From Deinococcus marmoris (GTDB lineage Bacteria > Deinococcota > Deinococci > Deinococcales > Deinococcaceae): a stretch of DNA of 58,330 nucleotides. The stretch spans positions 1 through 58,330 of the forward strand of contig NZ_MSTI01000039.1 in the NCBI RefSeq assembly GCF_001949125.1, in the 5' to 3' direction. Within the stretch, counting starts at the first letter, position 1. Each line of letters opens with the position of its first letter. A program made the position numbers and the translations under genes. This document shows positions 1 through 7,578 of this stretch, in pieces. Below the pieces are notes generated by a model. That model did not search any database. It was not told the origin of the DNA and was given only the letters and a program-made list of their open reading frames with translations.

Positions 1-514
1 GCCGCTGCCCGCCCGGCGGTACGTGAGCGGGGAAGGCTGGCGGTACCTGGGGCGCCAGCACCGTCTCCGCGTCCTGATTGGCGAGGTGGAGGGTGTCCGC
101 GTGACGCGTGGGGAATTGCTTGTCACCGTCAAACGCCAGGAGCGGGCGGAGACCGTGGTAACCCGTTGGATGCGCCAGCGGGCCGCGGCCGTGCTGACTG
201 AGCGGATGCAGGTCTGCCTGGAGCGGGTGGCCCCGTTCAGCATTCAGCACGATGGGGCGTTTCAACTGCGCCGCATGACGACCCGCTGGGGCAGTTGCAC
301 CCGCGGCGGCCGGCTGATCTTCAACCCGCTGCTGGTCCAGGCCCCCAAGGACTGCATCGACTACGTCCTGATCCACGAGCTGTGCCACACGCGGGACTTT
401 GGGCATTCAAGCAGCTACTACGCGTTGTTAGGACGGATCCTTCCAGGCTGGAAGCAGCTCCGGTCACGACTCAACCGTGTGGTCGAAATGACGCACCACG
501 TCTCTCCGGGGTGA
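1..514 (+). CDS. YgjP-like (DUF45) metallopeptidase, 3' part cut by window edge
   Basis: This is the C-terminal part of the gene that is complete at 51867-52601. It holds the zinc-binding HELCH motif and the downstream GHSSSYY segment typical of SprT/YgjP-like metal-dependent hydrolases. The reading frame is open to base 2, so the missing start is caused only by where the circle was opened. It is not a separate truncated gene. See the full entry for context with HsdR. Confidence 0.85.
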   Translation, partial: PLPARRYVSGEGWRYLGRQHRLRVLIGEVEGVRVTRGELLVTVKRQERAETVVTRWMRQRAAAVLTERMQVCLERVAPFSIQHDGAFQLRRMTTRWGSCTRGGRLIFNPLLVQAPKDCIDYVLIHELCHTRDFGHSSSYYALLGRILPGWKQLRSRLNRVVEMTHHVSPG

Positions 515-676
515 CCGGGGCCTCAGGGAGTGCCATTGACCTTGAGGTAGAAATCGCCCCCGCTTTCCAACGGATATGGGTCCGTCGCGACCCTGAGCGG
601 CTCAACGGCTCCAGCTCGCCCATCTTGTCCTGAAGCAGGTGTCGTTCGATGCAGGATCAAGGTCTAGGTTGTCCGT

Positions 677-754
677 ATTCCCGAAAACAAGACTTCAGGC
701 CTGAATTCACCCTTTCATGCAAACCTGAAATCGGGTTTTCAGGTTCTCGGGAAT
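677..754. repeat. Nested palindromes, candidate centromere or ParB-type operator
   Basis: Three nested dyads share the AACCTGAA/TTCAGG core. AACCTGAAA at 722-730 and TTTCAGGTT at 737-745 form a perfect inverted repeat. TTCAGGCCTGAA at 694-705 is a perfect palindrome. ATTCCCGAAAAC at 677-688 pairs with GTTCTCGGGAAT at 743-754 with one mismatch. The same core recurs before and inside the partition genes, so this is probably the binding site of the small RHH protein. That role is inferred. Confidence 0.6.
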
Positions 755-765
755 AATGTCGAACG

Positions 766-975
766 TCAGAAGAGGCTGGCCGCGCCTTCGGCGGCGCAGC
801 ACCGTCCCAACCAGATGTGTTTGCCTACCCAGAACACCAAGATGTTCTTGGACCGGGCGTCCTGTTTGTTGCCTTTGACGTGATGGACGACCTCAGACCT
901 CACCGCTAGACAATGGACGCCCCAGGTTCTTGGTGGCCATGGCCCGGCGGGCATACTTCCTGCGCCCACCATCAA
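766..975 (-). pseudogene. Frameshifted HNH (homing-type) endonuclease remnant
   Basis: Read on the minus strand, one frame gives an HNH_3-like lead-in ending NLGRPLSSGEV and then stops. The next frame resumes with EVVHHVKGNKQDARSKN, the His-His/Asn core of homing HNH nucleases. The frames are split by a 7-bp tandem duplication (GAGGTCT-GAGGTC, about 889-902), and removing one unit restores a continuous HNH motif. The start and end of the original gene are not clear. The intact 108-residue HNH protein at 30842-31168 has the same motif order. The remnant lies in the partition control region. Confidence 0.6.
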
Positions 976-1002
976 TTATAAAACTGTGGGTACACATCAA
1001 AT

Positions 1003-1041
1003 CCTGAAAACCTGAAAGGAAGAATTCGGGTATCCCTGAAA
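1003..1041 (+). repeat. CCTGAAA iterons in the parA promoter region
   Basis: Direct copies of CCTGAAA lie at 1003-1009, 1011-1017 and 1035-1041, ending 25 bp before the parA start codon. They match the arms of the palindromes at 694-745 and two copies inside the downstream gene. This position fits autoregulation of the partition operon by its RHH protein, as known for ParG/omega-type systems. Binding is inferred from the repeat pattern only. Confidence 0.6.
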
Positions 1042-1065
1042 GCCGGATTTCGGTATTCTGAACAG

Positions 1066-1674
1066 ATGTACCGGATTGCAATCGCAAACGATAAGGGCGG
1101 GGTAGGCAAGACCACCACGGCCGTGATGCTGGCCACCCTGCTGGCCGACCGGGCCGCCACCCTGCTGGTTGACGCTGACGAGAAGACGGCGAGTGCCCTG
1201 GAGTGGGCCAGTGCCGGGCCGGGTCTGGCCTGTACGGTCATCTCCATTGACGCGCTGGACCAAACCGACCTGACTCCCTTCGGCTACCTGGTGTTCGACA
1301 CCAAGGCCGGGGAGGAAGCTGGCGACCTGCTGGCCCTGGCACAGGCGGTGGATCTGCTCATCGTGCCCACCAAGCCGGATGCCCTGAGTCTGCGCGCACT
1401 TCCCAAGACCCTTGCCCCTCTGATCGAGCAGGGTGTGAGCAACTACCGGGTGCTGATTACGGATGTGCCCCCCGCGCCGAGCACCGATGGGCATGAGGCT
1501 CGCCTGGCCATGATGGAACTCGGGATCCCGGTGTTCAGCCGCGATATCCGGCGGGCCAGCGCCTTCAACAAAGCGGCCCTGAACGGCACCCGGGTGCGGG
1601 ACGTCAAGGGAGACCAGCGCGCCAAGCTTGCCCACATGGACTACGAGTTGGTCATGCGGGAGGTGCTGGCATGA
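1066..1674 (+). CDS. parA: ParA-family partition ATPase
   Basis: This 202-residue protein has a deviant Walker A motif, KGGVGKTT, at residues 10-17. A TLLVDADEK segment follows, then a Walker B-like VFDTKAG and the IVPTKPD and ITDVPPAP strands seen in small ParA ATPases. There is no N-terminal HTH, so it is the short (type Ib) form, which usually works with a small RHH centromere-binding protein. Exactly such a gene overlaps its 3' end by 4 bp. The ATPase would position plasmid copies on the nucleoid. Upstream CCTGAAA iterons suggest repression by the partner. A second copy at 53153-53761 is the terminal redundancy. Confidence 0.92.
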   Translation: MYRIAIANDKGGVGKTTTAVMLATLLADRAATLLVDADEKTASALEWASAGPGLACTVISIDALDQTDLTPFGYLVFDTKAGEEAGDLLALAQAVDLLIVPTKPDALSLRALPKTLAPLIEQGVSNYRVLITDVPPAPSTDGHEARLAMMELGIPVFSRDIRRASAFNKAALNGTRVRDVKGDQRAKLAHMDYELVMREVLA

Positions 1675-1931
1675 GCAAATTTGGTGGGGCACTGAAAAAG
1701 CTCGAAGGCCTGCAGCCGAAAGGAGACAATTCCTCGGAAGAAAACCTGAAATCCGGAAAACCTGAAATCGCGAATATTGAGAAGGGGCTAGAGCGCGAGA
1801 AATACAGCACCTTCCTCGACCGGGAATTGATCACCGCCCTCAAACTCCATGCGGTGCGTCACCGGATGAAACACCATCACGTTGTGGAAGCTGCCCTCCG
1901 TCTGTACTTAGAACAGGAAGGGGAAAGCTGA
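1671..1931 (+). CDS. Small ribbon-helix-helix partition protein (ParB/ParG-like)
   Basis: The 86-residue product has a polar N-terminal half and a C-terminal ribbon-helix-helix pattern: a YSTFLDREL strand, then helices around ITALKLHAVRHRM and HHVVEAALRLYLEQ. Its ATG overlaps the parA stop (ATGA), so the two are translationally coupled. This gene order and size fit ParG/omega-type centromere-binding proteins. Two AACCTGAAA repeats lie inside the coding sequence at 1743-1751 and 1759-1767, so binding sites may extend into the gene. The fold is assigned by pattern. The partition role comes mainly from the neighbour. Confidence 0.75.
   Translation: MSKFGGALKKLEGLQPKGDNSSEENLKSGKPEIANIEKGLEREKYSTFLDRELITALKLHAVRHRMKHHHVVEAALRLYLEQEGES
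1743..1767 (+). repeat. Two AACCTGAAA iterons inside the RHH gene
   Basis: AACCTGAAA occurs at 1743-1751 and 1759-1767, 16 bp apart and each followed by TC. These match the arms of the upstream palindromes. Iterons within a coding sequence are unusual and may mark an additional partition site or a transcription roadblock. Confidence 0.6.
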
Positions 1932-2144
1932 CCGCAGTACCCCGTTTAGGACTTGGCGCTAGTCATGAAAAGCCTGTCTGGGATGGCGAAACGACCAAGC
2001 TGTTCGCTCCTTAGTCTGAGCAAGCTATGTTTTCTCCTCGGCTTTGAATCATTGTCTGTGATTAGCGAGAAGGAGAAATACGGGTTCCGGACGTGAGGAC
2101 CGCCGCTTGCTGCGCCTAAAATGTTCCGCCTGGGAATGGCCTAT

Positions 2145-2981
2145 TTAAAGCGAATCCTGCTCAGCGGCGAAGACACGAGACGTCGCCACATGCTCGATAG
2201 AAAAGGCATAGCCAATGCCCACATTGGCTGAGCGTTTCAATTGTTCGAGCAAGCTGACAATGTTGCTGGCTGTGAGGCCCTTTAACTCCATCTCGGGATA
2301 CTGGGGAAGGAGCGGTGCAAGTGGCTGGTTTGCAAGGCGGCCACGCTGCTCTTCGAAGAATTCTTGGACTTGCCTGAAGAGTTCAGTGAAACCATCATGC
2401 CGCCGCGTCACAATGCCAATAACCTCGCCCGTGCGCGGATCGATGAGCGGTCCACCCGAGTTACTTGGGTTAATACTCGCGTCAAGCTGGATATATTCCA
2501 CACCGTTCCGCCGGTAACGTGATGAGATAATTCCTGTGTGGCAGGTCAGATTTTGATGGTTAAGCGGGTACCCGAGCAGGGCCACTTCATCCCCCATCCG
2601 CCATTGCCGGGGCGAGCCGAAGCAGAATTCATGGCGGCCTTGTGTCAGCAGTTCCGGTATGCGGAGGATGGCGTAATCGAAACGTGTTTCCTCTGAACCA
2701 TCTTCCAGACATGCCTGGAAGTCCTCAGGCGTCAGGTGGACCTCATTGTCTGTGGTTTTCATGCCGGGCACATTTGAACGGAGGATGACACGGAGGCTAG
2801 GCTGCGTTTGCGCCTGTTCACGAATCATCTGCAGATTGTGGTTGTTCGTGATGAGGTGACCTCGGTGGAGGAAGCCGCTGCCGCTCGCTAACTGCTGACC
2901 GCGCAATTCAACGCGGATGTGGATCACACCGCTTTGCACGCGCTCAATAGTTTGGGCCAGGATGGAACGGGGCACGCTCAA
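2145..2981 (-). CDS. Trypsin-like serine protease (S1 fold)
   Basis: The 278-residue protein has a full chymotrypsin-fold triad. His48 is in HLITNNH, Asp102 is in FDYAILRI, and Ser175 is in NPSNSGGPLID followed by VIGIVTRR. No signal peptide or PDZ domain is visible, so it probably acts in the cytoplasm. The C-terminal 80 residues are of unknown type. The start is taken as TTG at 2981, but no clear Shine-Dalgarno is present and a nearby GTG is possible. It is divergent from an HNH nuclease gene across 123 bp. Similar cytoplasmic trypsin-like proteins occur in defence loci, but the substrate here is unknown. Confidence 0.8.
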   Translation of the reverse strand: MSVPRSILAQTIERVQSGVIHIRVELRGQQLASGSGFLHRGHLITNNHNLQMIREQAQTQPSLRVILRSNVPGMKTTDNEVHLTPEDFQACLEDGSEETRFDYAILRIPELLTQGRHEFCFGSPRQWRMGDEVALLGYPLNHQNLTCHTGIISSRYRRNGVEYIQLDASINPSNSGGPLIDPRTGEVIGIVTRRHDGFTELFRQVQEFFEEQRGRLANQPLAPLLPQYPEMELKGLTASNIVSLLEQLKRSANVGIGYAFSIEHVATSRVFAAEQDSL

Positions 2982-3104
2982 AGTTTAGTGTCAAACAACC
3001 AAGAGCATGTCGCGCTACCGATCAGCAAGCTTGCCCTTGCCCTGAGGCAGCCACGATAGAAGCCCCCAACGGTTTTCTCGTGTCCTGAATGGCCGTTCTG
3101 ACCT

Positions 3105-4163
3105 ATGGTTGAGGGAATGCCTGACGACACTGCAGGAATACCCGGATTCATCCGGGCGGCAGCGGACGATTCCACCTATTTCCGTAGCATCGTGCTGTTT
3201 GGCACCAATACGGCGTCCTACAAATTCGCGCTGAGTCGCGCGCTGCTGGTCCTTGCGGCCGAAGGGCGCAGCCGGGTCACGCTGTCCGAACTGGCACCGT
3301 ACTTCACCGCGCCCCTACTGGCCCACGTGCAGCGTGGAAAGAGGCAGGGGACAGTTCCAAGCAGCGTGTTCCTGGAGGGTGCCGCCGCCCACCTACATGG
3401 TCAGCTGGATGCAGACGCCTTTCATGCCCTCACCGTGCGGCACGCTTTCCGCTACGTGCTGGACGTATATCACCGTCTGCCCGGCGGCGAGACGGCAACC
3501 GAATTCTTCCAGCTCGAGCGCGGACGTTCGCGGACTCTGGTGCTCACCGACGCGCTGCTGGCCCTTTCACCAATAGAACGTGAACTGCTAGAGGCCGAGG
3601 CCGAGGCCCGCTGGGATCTGGTTGAACACGCCTGGACCGAGGAAAGCGCCGTAGTGATGTCAGGCCGCTCCCCAACCTACGAGGAAGCCAGCGGTGAGCT
3701 GGTGCTGGTGCCCTGGCGGCACCAGACCCGTGTGTCGCTCACGCGCTTGCGCCCTGCCCTGAGCGGCTACCAGAAAGGCCACTGCTTCTACTGCTATCAG
3801 CCAGTGGATATGACGTCCGGCGAAGCATGCCACGTGGATCACGTCTTTCCGTGGGTCCTCGGCTACCGCCTGCCGGACGTCGACCTAAACGCAGTGTGGA
3901 ACCTCGTGCTGAGCTGCGAGACCTGCAATGCCGGTCCAGGCGGGAAAGCGGATGCCATTCCGGCCCGGCGCTTTCTGGAGCGGCTGCATCGGCGCAACTC
4001 GTACCTGATAGACAGCCACCACCCGCTCCAAGCAGCCCTGATGCGGGATACGGGAAGCACCGCCAAGACCCGCTGGGCTTTCCTGACGTCTATGGAAGCC
4101 TTTGCCCTGGAGCAGCGCACAAAACGCTGGGATGGGCGCGCCGAACACCCACCAGTATTTTGA
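3105..4163 (+). CDS. HNH endonuclease with large N-terminal domain
   Basis: The C-terminal third has an HNH/zinc pattern: CFYC, then ACHVDHVFP (the catalytic His pair), an Asn in VWNLVLSC, then CETC. The first 220 residues form a helical domain of unknown function that contains VLFGTNTASYKFALSRALL. Two in-frame ATGs are possible, at 3105 and 3117. The second has GAGGGA directly before it, too close for a normal ribosome site, so I keep the first. It runs divergently from the protease gene, which suggests shared control or a joint job. Restriction or defence activity is inferred. Confidence 0.75.
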   Translation: MVEGMPDDTAGIPGFIRAAADDSTYFRSIVLFGTNTASYKFALSRALLVLAAEGRSRVTLSELAPYFTAPLLAHVQRGKRQGTVPSSVFLEGAAAHLHGQLDADAFHALTVRHAFRYVLDVYHRLPGGETATEFFQLERGRSRTLVLTDALLALSPIERELLEAEAEARWDLVEHAWTEESAVVMSGRSPTYEEASGELVLVPWRHQTRVSLTRLRPALSGYQKGHCFYCYQPVDMTSGEACHVDHVFPWVLGYRLPDVDLNAVWNLVLSCETCNAGPGGKADAIPARRFLERLHRRNSYLIDSHHPLQAALMRDTGSTAKTRWAFLTSMEAFALEQRTKRWDGRAEHPPVF

Positions 4164-4221
4164 TTGCGTTTGCCTCCAAGACCACCGATGATGCGGATGA
4201 GCCGTGGCCCAGGCGCCGTCC

Positions 4222-4250
4222 TGCTAGCCGGAGCTGCGGCTCCGTCAGCA
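4222..4250 (+). terminator. Hairpin after the HNH nuclease gene
   Basis: CGGAGC at 4229-4234 pairs with GCTCCG at 4239-4244 around a TGCG loop, and an outer TGCT/AGCA pair extends the stem. There is no U tract, so this is a possible terminator or mRNA 3'-end hairpin. Confidence 0.4.
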
Positions 4251-4392
4251 GGCTGGAGAGCTGATAGAAAGCCACGGGGCGGCAGTCAGGTGGTCAGTGG
4301 ACGCCATGCCCTTCCTGAACCAGTGATGTGATGAGACATGAACGACTGGGACGTGAGAAACACGTAAGAGAGTTTTCCCTAAGGTCGGTGCA

Positions 4393-4926
4393 ATGAAGAA
4401 ACACTTCAAGCTCACCGCACTCGTCCTCTGCTTCATGCTCGGCAGCTTCGCAAACGCCGAGTTACAGCGTGTGCCTGGAACCAACACGTATTACGAAAAA
4501 GATCTCGATGCCATGACCGACGCCAATACAAGTATGGTTGTCGTCGCAGAGATCAATGACACGCAAGGCGAGACCGCCATGGCTTTTATTTGCCGTGATG
4601 GCAAAGCCAGTGCATTCCTGAATACGAAGAACAACCTGATGAGCAGTGGGGAATACGACCTTGAACGCTCCCCTAACCTGATGTACCGGGTGGATTCGCA
4701 GCAAGCCAAGACTATTCCGTCACAAACTGGCCTCACCAGTGGCGAACCGGACTTAACTCTTCTGGCTTTTGATGACGCTCGCGACGCCATCCTTACTGCT
4801 GCCTTCACAAATACCACGAGCAAAATCGTCATGCGCGTACTGCGAAACAATGGCAGCGCATTGGACTATACCTTCTCCACAGGTGGTTTCAAAGAGGCAA
4901 TGCGAGCTGTAAACTCTTGCAAATAA
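4393..4926 (+). CDS. Secreted hypothetical protein
   Basis: The 177-residue product begins with a clear signal peptide: KKHFK, then a hydrophobic stretch, then an SFANAE cleavage region near residue 23. The mature part is polar, with a region near residues 46-60 that ends in MAFIC. I do not recognise a family. An AAGG sequence about 9 bp upstream could be the ribosome site. It stands alone between the HNH gene and an AT-rich cargo gene. A periplasmic or envelope role is inferred only from the signal sequence. Confidence 0.6.
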   Translation: MKKHFKLTALVLCFMLGSFANAELQRVPGTNTYYEKDLDAMTDANTSMVVVAEINDTQGETAMAFICRDGKASAFLNTKNNLMSSGEYDLERSPNLMYRVDSQQAKTIPSQTGLTSGEPDLTLLAFDDARDAILTAAFTNTTSKIVMRVLRNNGSALDYTFSTGGFKEAMRAVNSCK

Positions 4927-5011
4927 GCGATCTATCAATGCAATTGCCGATATTTGATTGGTCATACGATCATGTATTACCTAAAATATACCCTTGAAAG
5001 AAAGGGGGGTT

Positions 5012-5029
5012 GTTTAGAATTTTCTAAAC
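5012..5029. promoter_or_regulatory. 18-bp palindrome, candidate operator
   Basis: GTTTAGAA and TTCTAAAC form perfect 8-bp arms around TT, 36 bp before the next start codon. The site sits in an AT-rich leader and could bind a dimeric repressor. The regulator is not identified. A second copy at 57099-57116 is the terminal redundancy. Confidence 0.45.
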
Positions 5030-5064
5030 TTAAAGTCTATTAAAAATATTAAGGGAATAAAATA

Positions 5065-5877
5065 ATGGGAATTGACCAAGCGATATTAGCAGAACAAGAT
5101 CAAAAGAAGTTTCAGGAAAAAATGAAGGAGACAGAGTATCTCAATTCAAGAGCCAATTTATCTAAAACTGATCTTGAAAGATTAAAATATTTCTACTCCG
5201 AACTTAAACGTACAGGTATTTTGCAGTCCGCTGAAAAAGTTATTTTTCTAAGAAGTCTTCATCATGGCAAAATATATGCAGAAATCAGACCAAGAACTTA
5301 TGAAGGAGCTTTCAGTCAACATGCCAAAGAAGCAATTATAGATAATCCTACGCGTATTCTTGCATACTGTGATGGTTATCTATTTTCTATTAGTCCTCAT
5401 CCTTCCCCTTCGGAAACGCTTATATATTACGGCGGAATGGGGTTATTCTTTAGAGGAAAGGCAAACTATTTACCTTTCACGGGTCTCGAAAGACTTGAAA
5501 AGATGCCGATTGGCTATCTTAAAAAGTATAGAAATTTACGAAAGATCGATGGCGTTTCCGAAGAGGAGTTAGATAAAATCGGGAAGCCCTCTGAAAATCC
5601 TTTAGGGAAGCAAATAATAAAATATCGAAAGTTATATAGTAAACTGATGATTATAGGATTTCTACCCTCCGCAGTAATATTAATAGTAGGATGGGCTTTG
5701 ACAGATTATATAGATAATATGACCATAATTTTAATTCCTATAATAATTGGCATGATAATTATGGCTTCTGCTATAATACCTCATTTGAAGGCCGAACGAC
5801 TAGCAAAGCGACCAGACTCCATTCAGCAAACCGCAATATCCATTAGTAGTATATTCGATCCAGAATACTTAAAATAA
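5065..5877 (+). CDS. AT-rich cargo gene, two-TM membrane protein of unknown function
   Basis: The 270-residue protein has a charged N-terminal half and two adjacent hydrophobic segments near residues 193-236 (LMIIGFLPSAVILIVGWAL and MTIILIPIIIGMIIMAS), followed by a polar tail. I do not recognise the soluble domain. TAAGGGA upstream is a good ribosome site. Base composition is strongly AT-rich with AT-ending codons such as ATA and AAA, in sharp contrast to its GC-rich neighbours. This indicates recent arrival from a low-GC source. An effector or membrane-acting defence role is possible but unsupported. Confidence 0.65.
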   Translation: MGIDQAILAEQDQKKFQEKMKETEYLNSRANLSKTDLERLKYFYSELKRTGILQSAEKVIFLRSLHHGKIYAEIRPRTYEGAFSQHAKEAIIDNPTRILAYCDGYLFSISPHPSPSETLIYYGGMGLFFRGKANYLPFTGLERLEKMPIGYLKKYRNLRKIDGVSEEELDKIGKPSENPLGKQIIKYRKLYSKLMIIGFLPSAVILIVGWALTDYIDNMTIILIPIIIGMIIMASAIIPHLKAERLAKRPDSIQQTAISISSIFDPEYLK

Positions 5878-5998
5878 TTATCAAACATTACCCAGATAAA
5901 CGGTTATATTAATAATATATGAGAATATATTTCAAGACTACTAAATTTTTTATCCAAGTTTTTAATAAAAATAATCTGAGACATGTAGATAACCCACT
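5878..5998. other. AT-rich spacer
   Basis: This short AT-rich tail of the foreign-looking island sits between two convergent genes. I see no credible gene. The sequence composition changes abruptly back to GC-rich at about 6010, inside the recombinase 3' end. Confidence 0.5.
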
Positions 5999-6979
5999 TT
6001 ATTTGGAGGAAGCAGGCATCATGCCCACCATCGACAGCCCCACCACATCCGGCAGTGCGGCAGCCGCAGCAGCGACACGCGCATTGGACGTGTGGGCATA
6101 GATCGTCGTGGTCTGGATGGACTCATGGCCCAGCAGCACGCGGATCTCGTCCAGCGTCCGGCCCGACTCAATTAAGGCCGTGGCGAAGGTGTGCCTCAAT
6201 TTGTGCGGCGAAACCTTCGCCACGTCCAGGCCGGCGCGGCGGGCGGCGGCGTCGAGCATGGCCCCGATGCTGCGCGCCTGCATCTGCTGGCCGGAACGTT
6301 TGCCCGACAGGGGAGACCACACCCACGGGCTGACCGGATTGCCATACATCCGCCGCAGCCGCAGCCAGCGCGTCAGGGCACTCCTGGCCGTTTCGGAGAG
6401 CGGCACGCGCCGTTCCTTGTCCCCCTTGCCGATCACCCGCACGGCGATGGGCTGCCCGTCGTGGGACTCGATCTGGTCAAAGGTCAGATTGAGCATCTCG
6501 GAAATGCGGAGACCGGTGCCATACAGAAAGGCGACGACACACCAGTTGCGCTCACCTCGGATCGGACTCTTGTCCTTCCAGACCGCGTCCAGCAGACGGG
6601 CCACGTCGCTCAGCGCCAGCGCGCCGGGCAGGCGCCGGGGCAGTTTCGGGCGGCGCAGCTCGGCGGGACCGGGCTGCAGGTCAGGCACACGCTGAATGTC
6701 CCGCAGAAATACCCAGAAACTGCGCCAGGAAGAAACCAGCCGGTGGTTCCGGCGGGGCGCGGGTTTGCTGTGGGCCAGGTAGGCGCGCAGGTCACTGGCA
6801 CCGATTTGATTCCAGTCGCGCCCGCGCTGGGCCTCGGGCAGTTCTGGACGGTCCAGCCAGGTGCGCAACAGGCGCAGGTCTTTTGAATACTCCTTGATGG
6901 TGGCGGGGCTGAGACCTTCCTCAGTGGTGAGGTAATGCGCCCAGTCCTGCATCGGATCGGTTTGACTTTGGGTAGACAT
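5999..6979 (-). CDS. Tyrosine recombinase, Xer/TnpI-like
   Basis: The 326-residue protein has an N-terminal SAM-like core-binding domain (HYLTTEEGLSPATIKEYSKD) and a complete catalytic domain. Arg is in TGLRISE, Lys is in GKGDKERRVPL, His-x-x-Arg is in HKLRHTFAT, His is in LLGHES, and the nucleophile is in TTTIYAHT. GGAGAG lies six bases before the ATG. Its 5' side carries a 24-bp inverted repeat plus two direct repeats, a typical substrate for a self-encoded resolvase. The likely job is resolving plasmid dimers or cointegrates. The gene recurs, cut at the window end, at 58086-58330. Confidence 0.88.
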   Translation of the reverse strand: MSTQSQTDPMQDWAHYLTTEEGLSPATIKEYSKDLRLLRTWLDRPELPEAQRGRDWNQIGASDLRAYLAHSKPAPRRNHRLVSSWRSFWVFLRDIQRVPDLQPGPAELRRPKLPRRLPGALALSDVARLLDAVWKDKSPIRGERNWCVVAFLYGTGLRISEMLNLTFDQIESHDGQPIAVRVIGKGDKERRVPLSETARSALTRWLRLRRMYGNPVSPWVWSPLSGKRSGQQMQARSIGAMLDAAARRAGLDVAKVSPHKLRHTFATALIESGRTLDEIRVLLGHESIQTTTIYAHTSNARVAAAAAALPDVVGLSMVGMMPASSK

Positions 6980-7030
6980 TCGGAACTCTCCATTGCTCTG
7001 CCCAGGGCTGGGCCAAGACTTGATAGTACT

Positions 7031-7180
7031 TTACCGAAAAGATTTATTTTCGGTAGATCGGTTTCTGGGGTTTGGGTTGCTGTAGTTGACGTGCTGGACA
7101 ATGGGCAGCGTATAGACCGACATGTAAACGACGATACGGGCCGGAAAAGATTACCGAAAATGATCTGGCTTTACCGAAAA
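7031..7180. repeat. Candidate recombination site: inverted core plus two direct repeats
   Basis: TACCGAAAA at 7032-7040 and TTTTCGGTA at 7047-7055 flank a 6-bp spacer. TTACCGAAAA recurs at 7151-7160 and 7171-7180, exactly 20 bp apart. An inverted core with a 6-bp spacer plus accessory direct repeats is the layout of sites used by TnpI/Xer-type recombinases. It lies upstream of such a gene. It may also act as that gene's operator. Confidence 0.6.
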
Positions 7181-7281
7181 TACTGCGGATCCTGGCAGGA
7201 ACAAGGCAGCATTTGAGCTTCATTGAGAACGGGCTGGCCTTGAGTTCGTGGCGGCATGCGACTGGGGGTCACTTCAAGATC

Positions 7282-7390
7282 GATACTGGTGGCGAAGTCC
7301 GGTGACGGTCTCGCAGAACAGTGTTTTTCGTGACTTCGCCACCGGCGTCTACCGATGAAGAGGTGAGATTTTGACTTCGCCACCAGTATC
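7282..7390 (+). mobile_element. 109-bp MITE, copy 1, inside a Tn3-type terminal repeat
   Basis: GATACTGGTGGCGAAGTC at 7282-7299 and its exact reverse complement at 7373-7390 bound 109 bp with no gene. AAGATC flanks both sides, a possible target duplication. The element sits 17 bp into a 38-bp Tn3-type terminal repeat. Close relatives lie at 39650-39758 (inverted) and 22113-22221 (decayed), both after the same 17-bp end sequence. Confidence 0.75.
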
Positions 7391-7578
7391 AAGATCAGCG
7401 CGCCCTACTACGCTAAGGGTCAAACGCTGTCTGGGACGAGGTTACCGCAGTGGTTCTCGAACGACCCAGAGTGGCTTGGTCCAGCAGGCGTCTTCGGAGG
7501 GTCAGGCGGCCCCAGCTGTCGGTCGGCCGGGCGCCAGATGCGGACCCTCCCGCCCTCCGTCGCTGGCCGGCAGCGCGT

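Larger units (their letters stand above)
515..1065. other. Non-coding stretch upstream of parA
   Basis: No intact gene is supported here. The stretch contains a palindrome cluster at 677-754, a decayed HNH gene on the minus strand at about 766-975, and three CCTGAAA iterons just before the parA start. It most likely includes the partition promoter and a centromere-like site. Confidence 0.6.
1..6243. repeat. Left copy of the 6,243-bp terminal redundancy
   Basis: The first 6,243 bases are repeated, identical wherever I compared them, at 52088-58330 in the same orientation. The left edge cuts into a peptidase gene and the right edge cuts into a recombinase gene. Both genes are complete in the other copy. 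This is what a circular molecule of about 52,087 bp looks like when read past its starting point. A real tandem duplication on a linear molecule is less likely. Confidence 0.95.

Noticed and set aside
5919..6101. 60-codon plus-strand gene
   Set aside because: Its second half lies antisense to the recombinase 3' end and the first half is AT-rich spacer with no domain.
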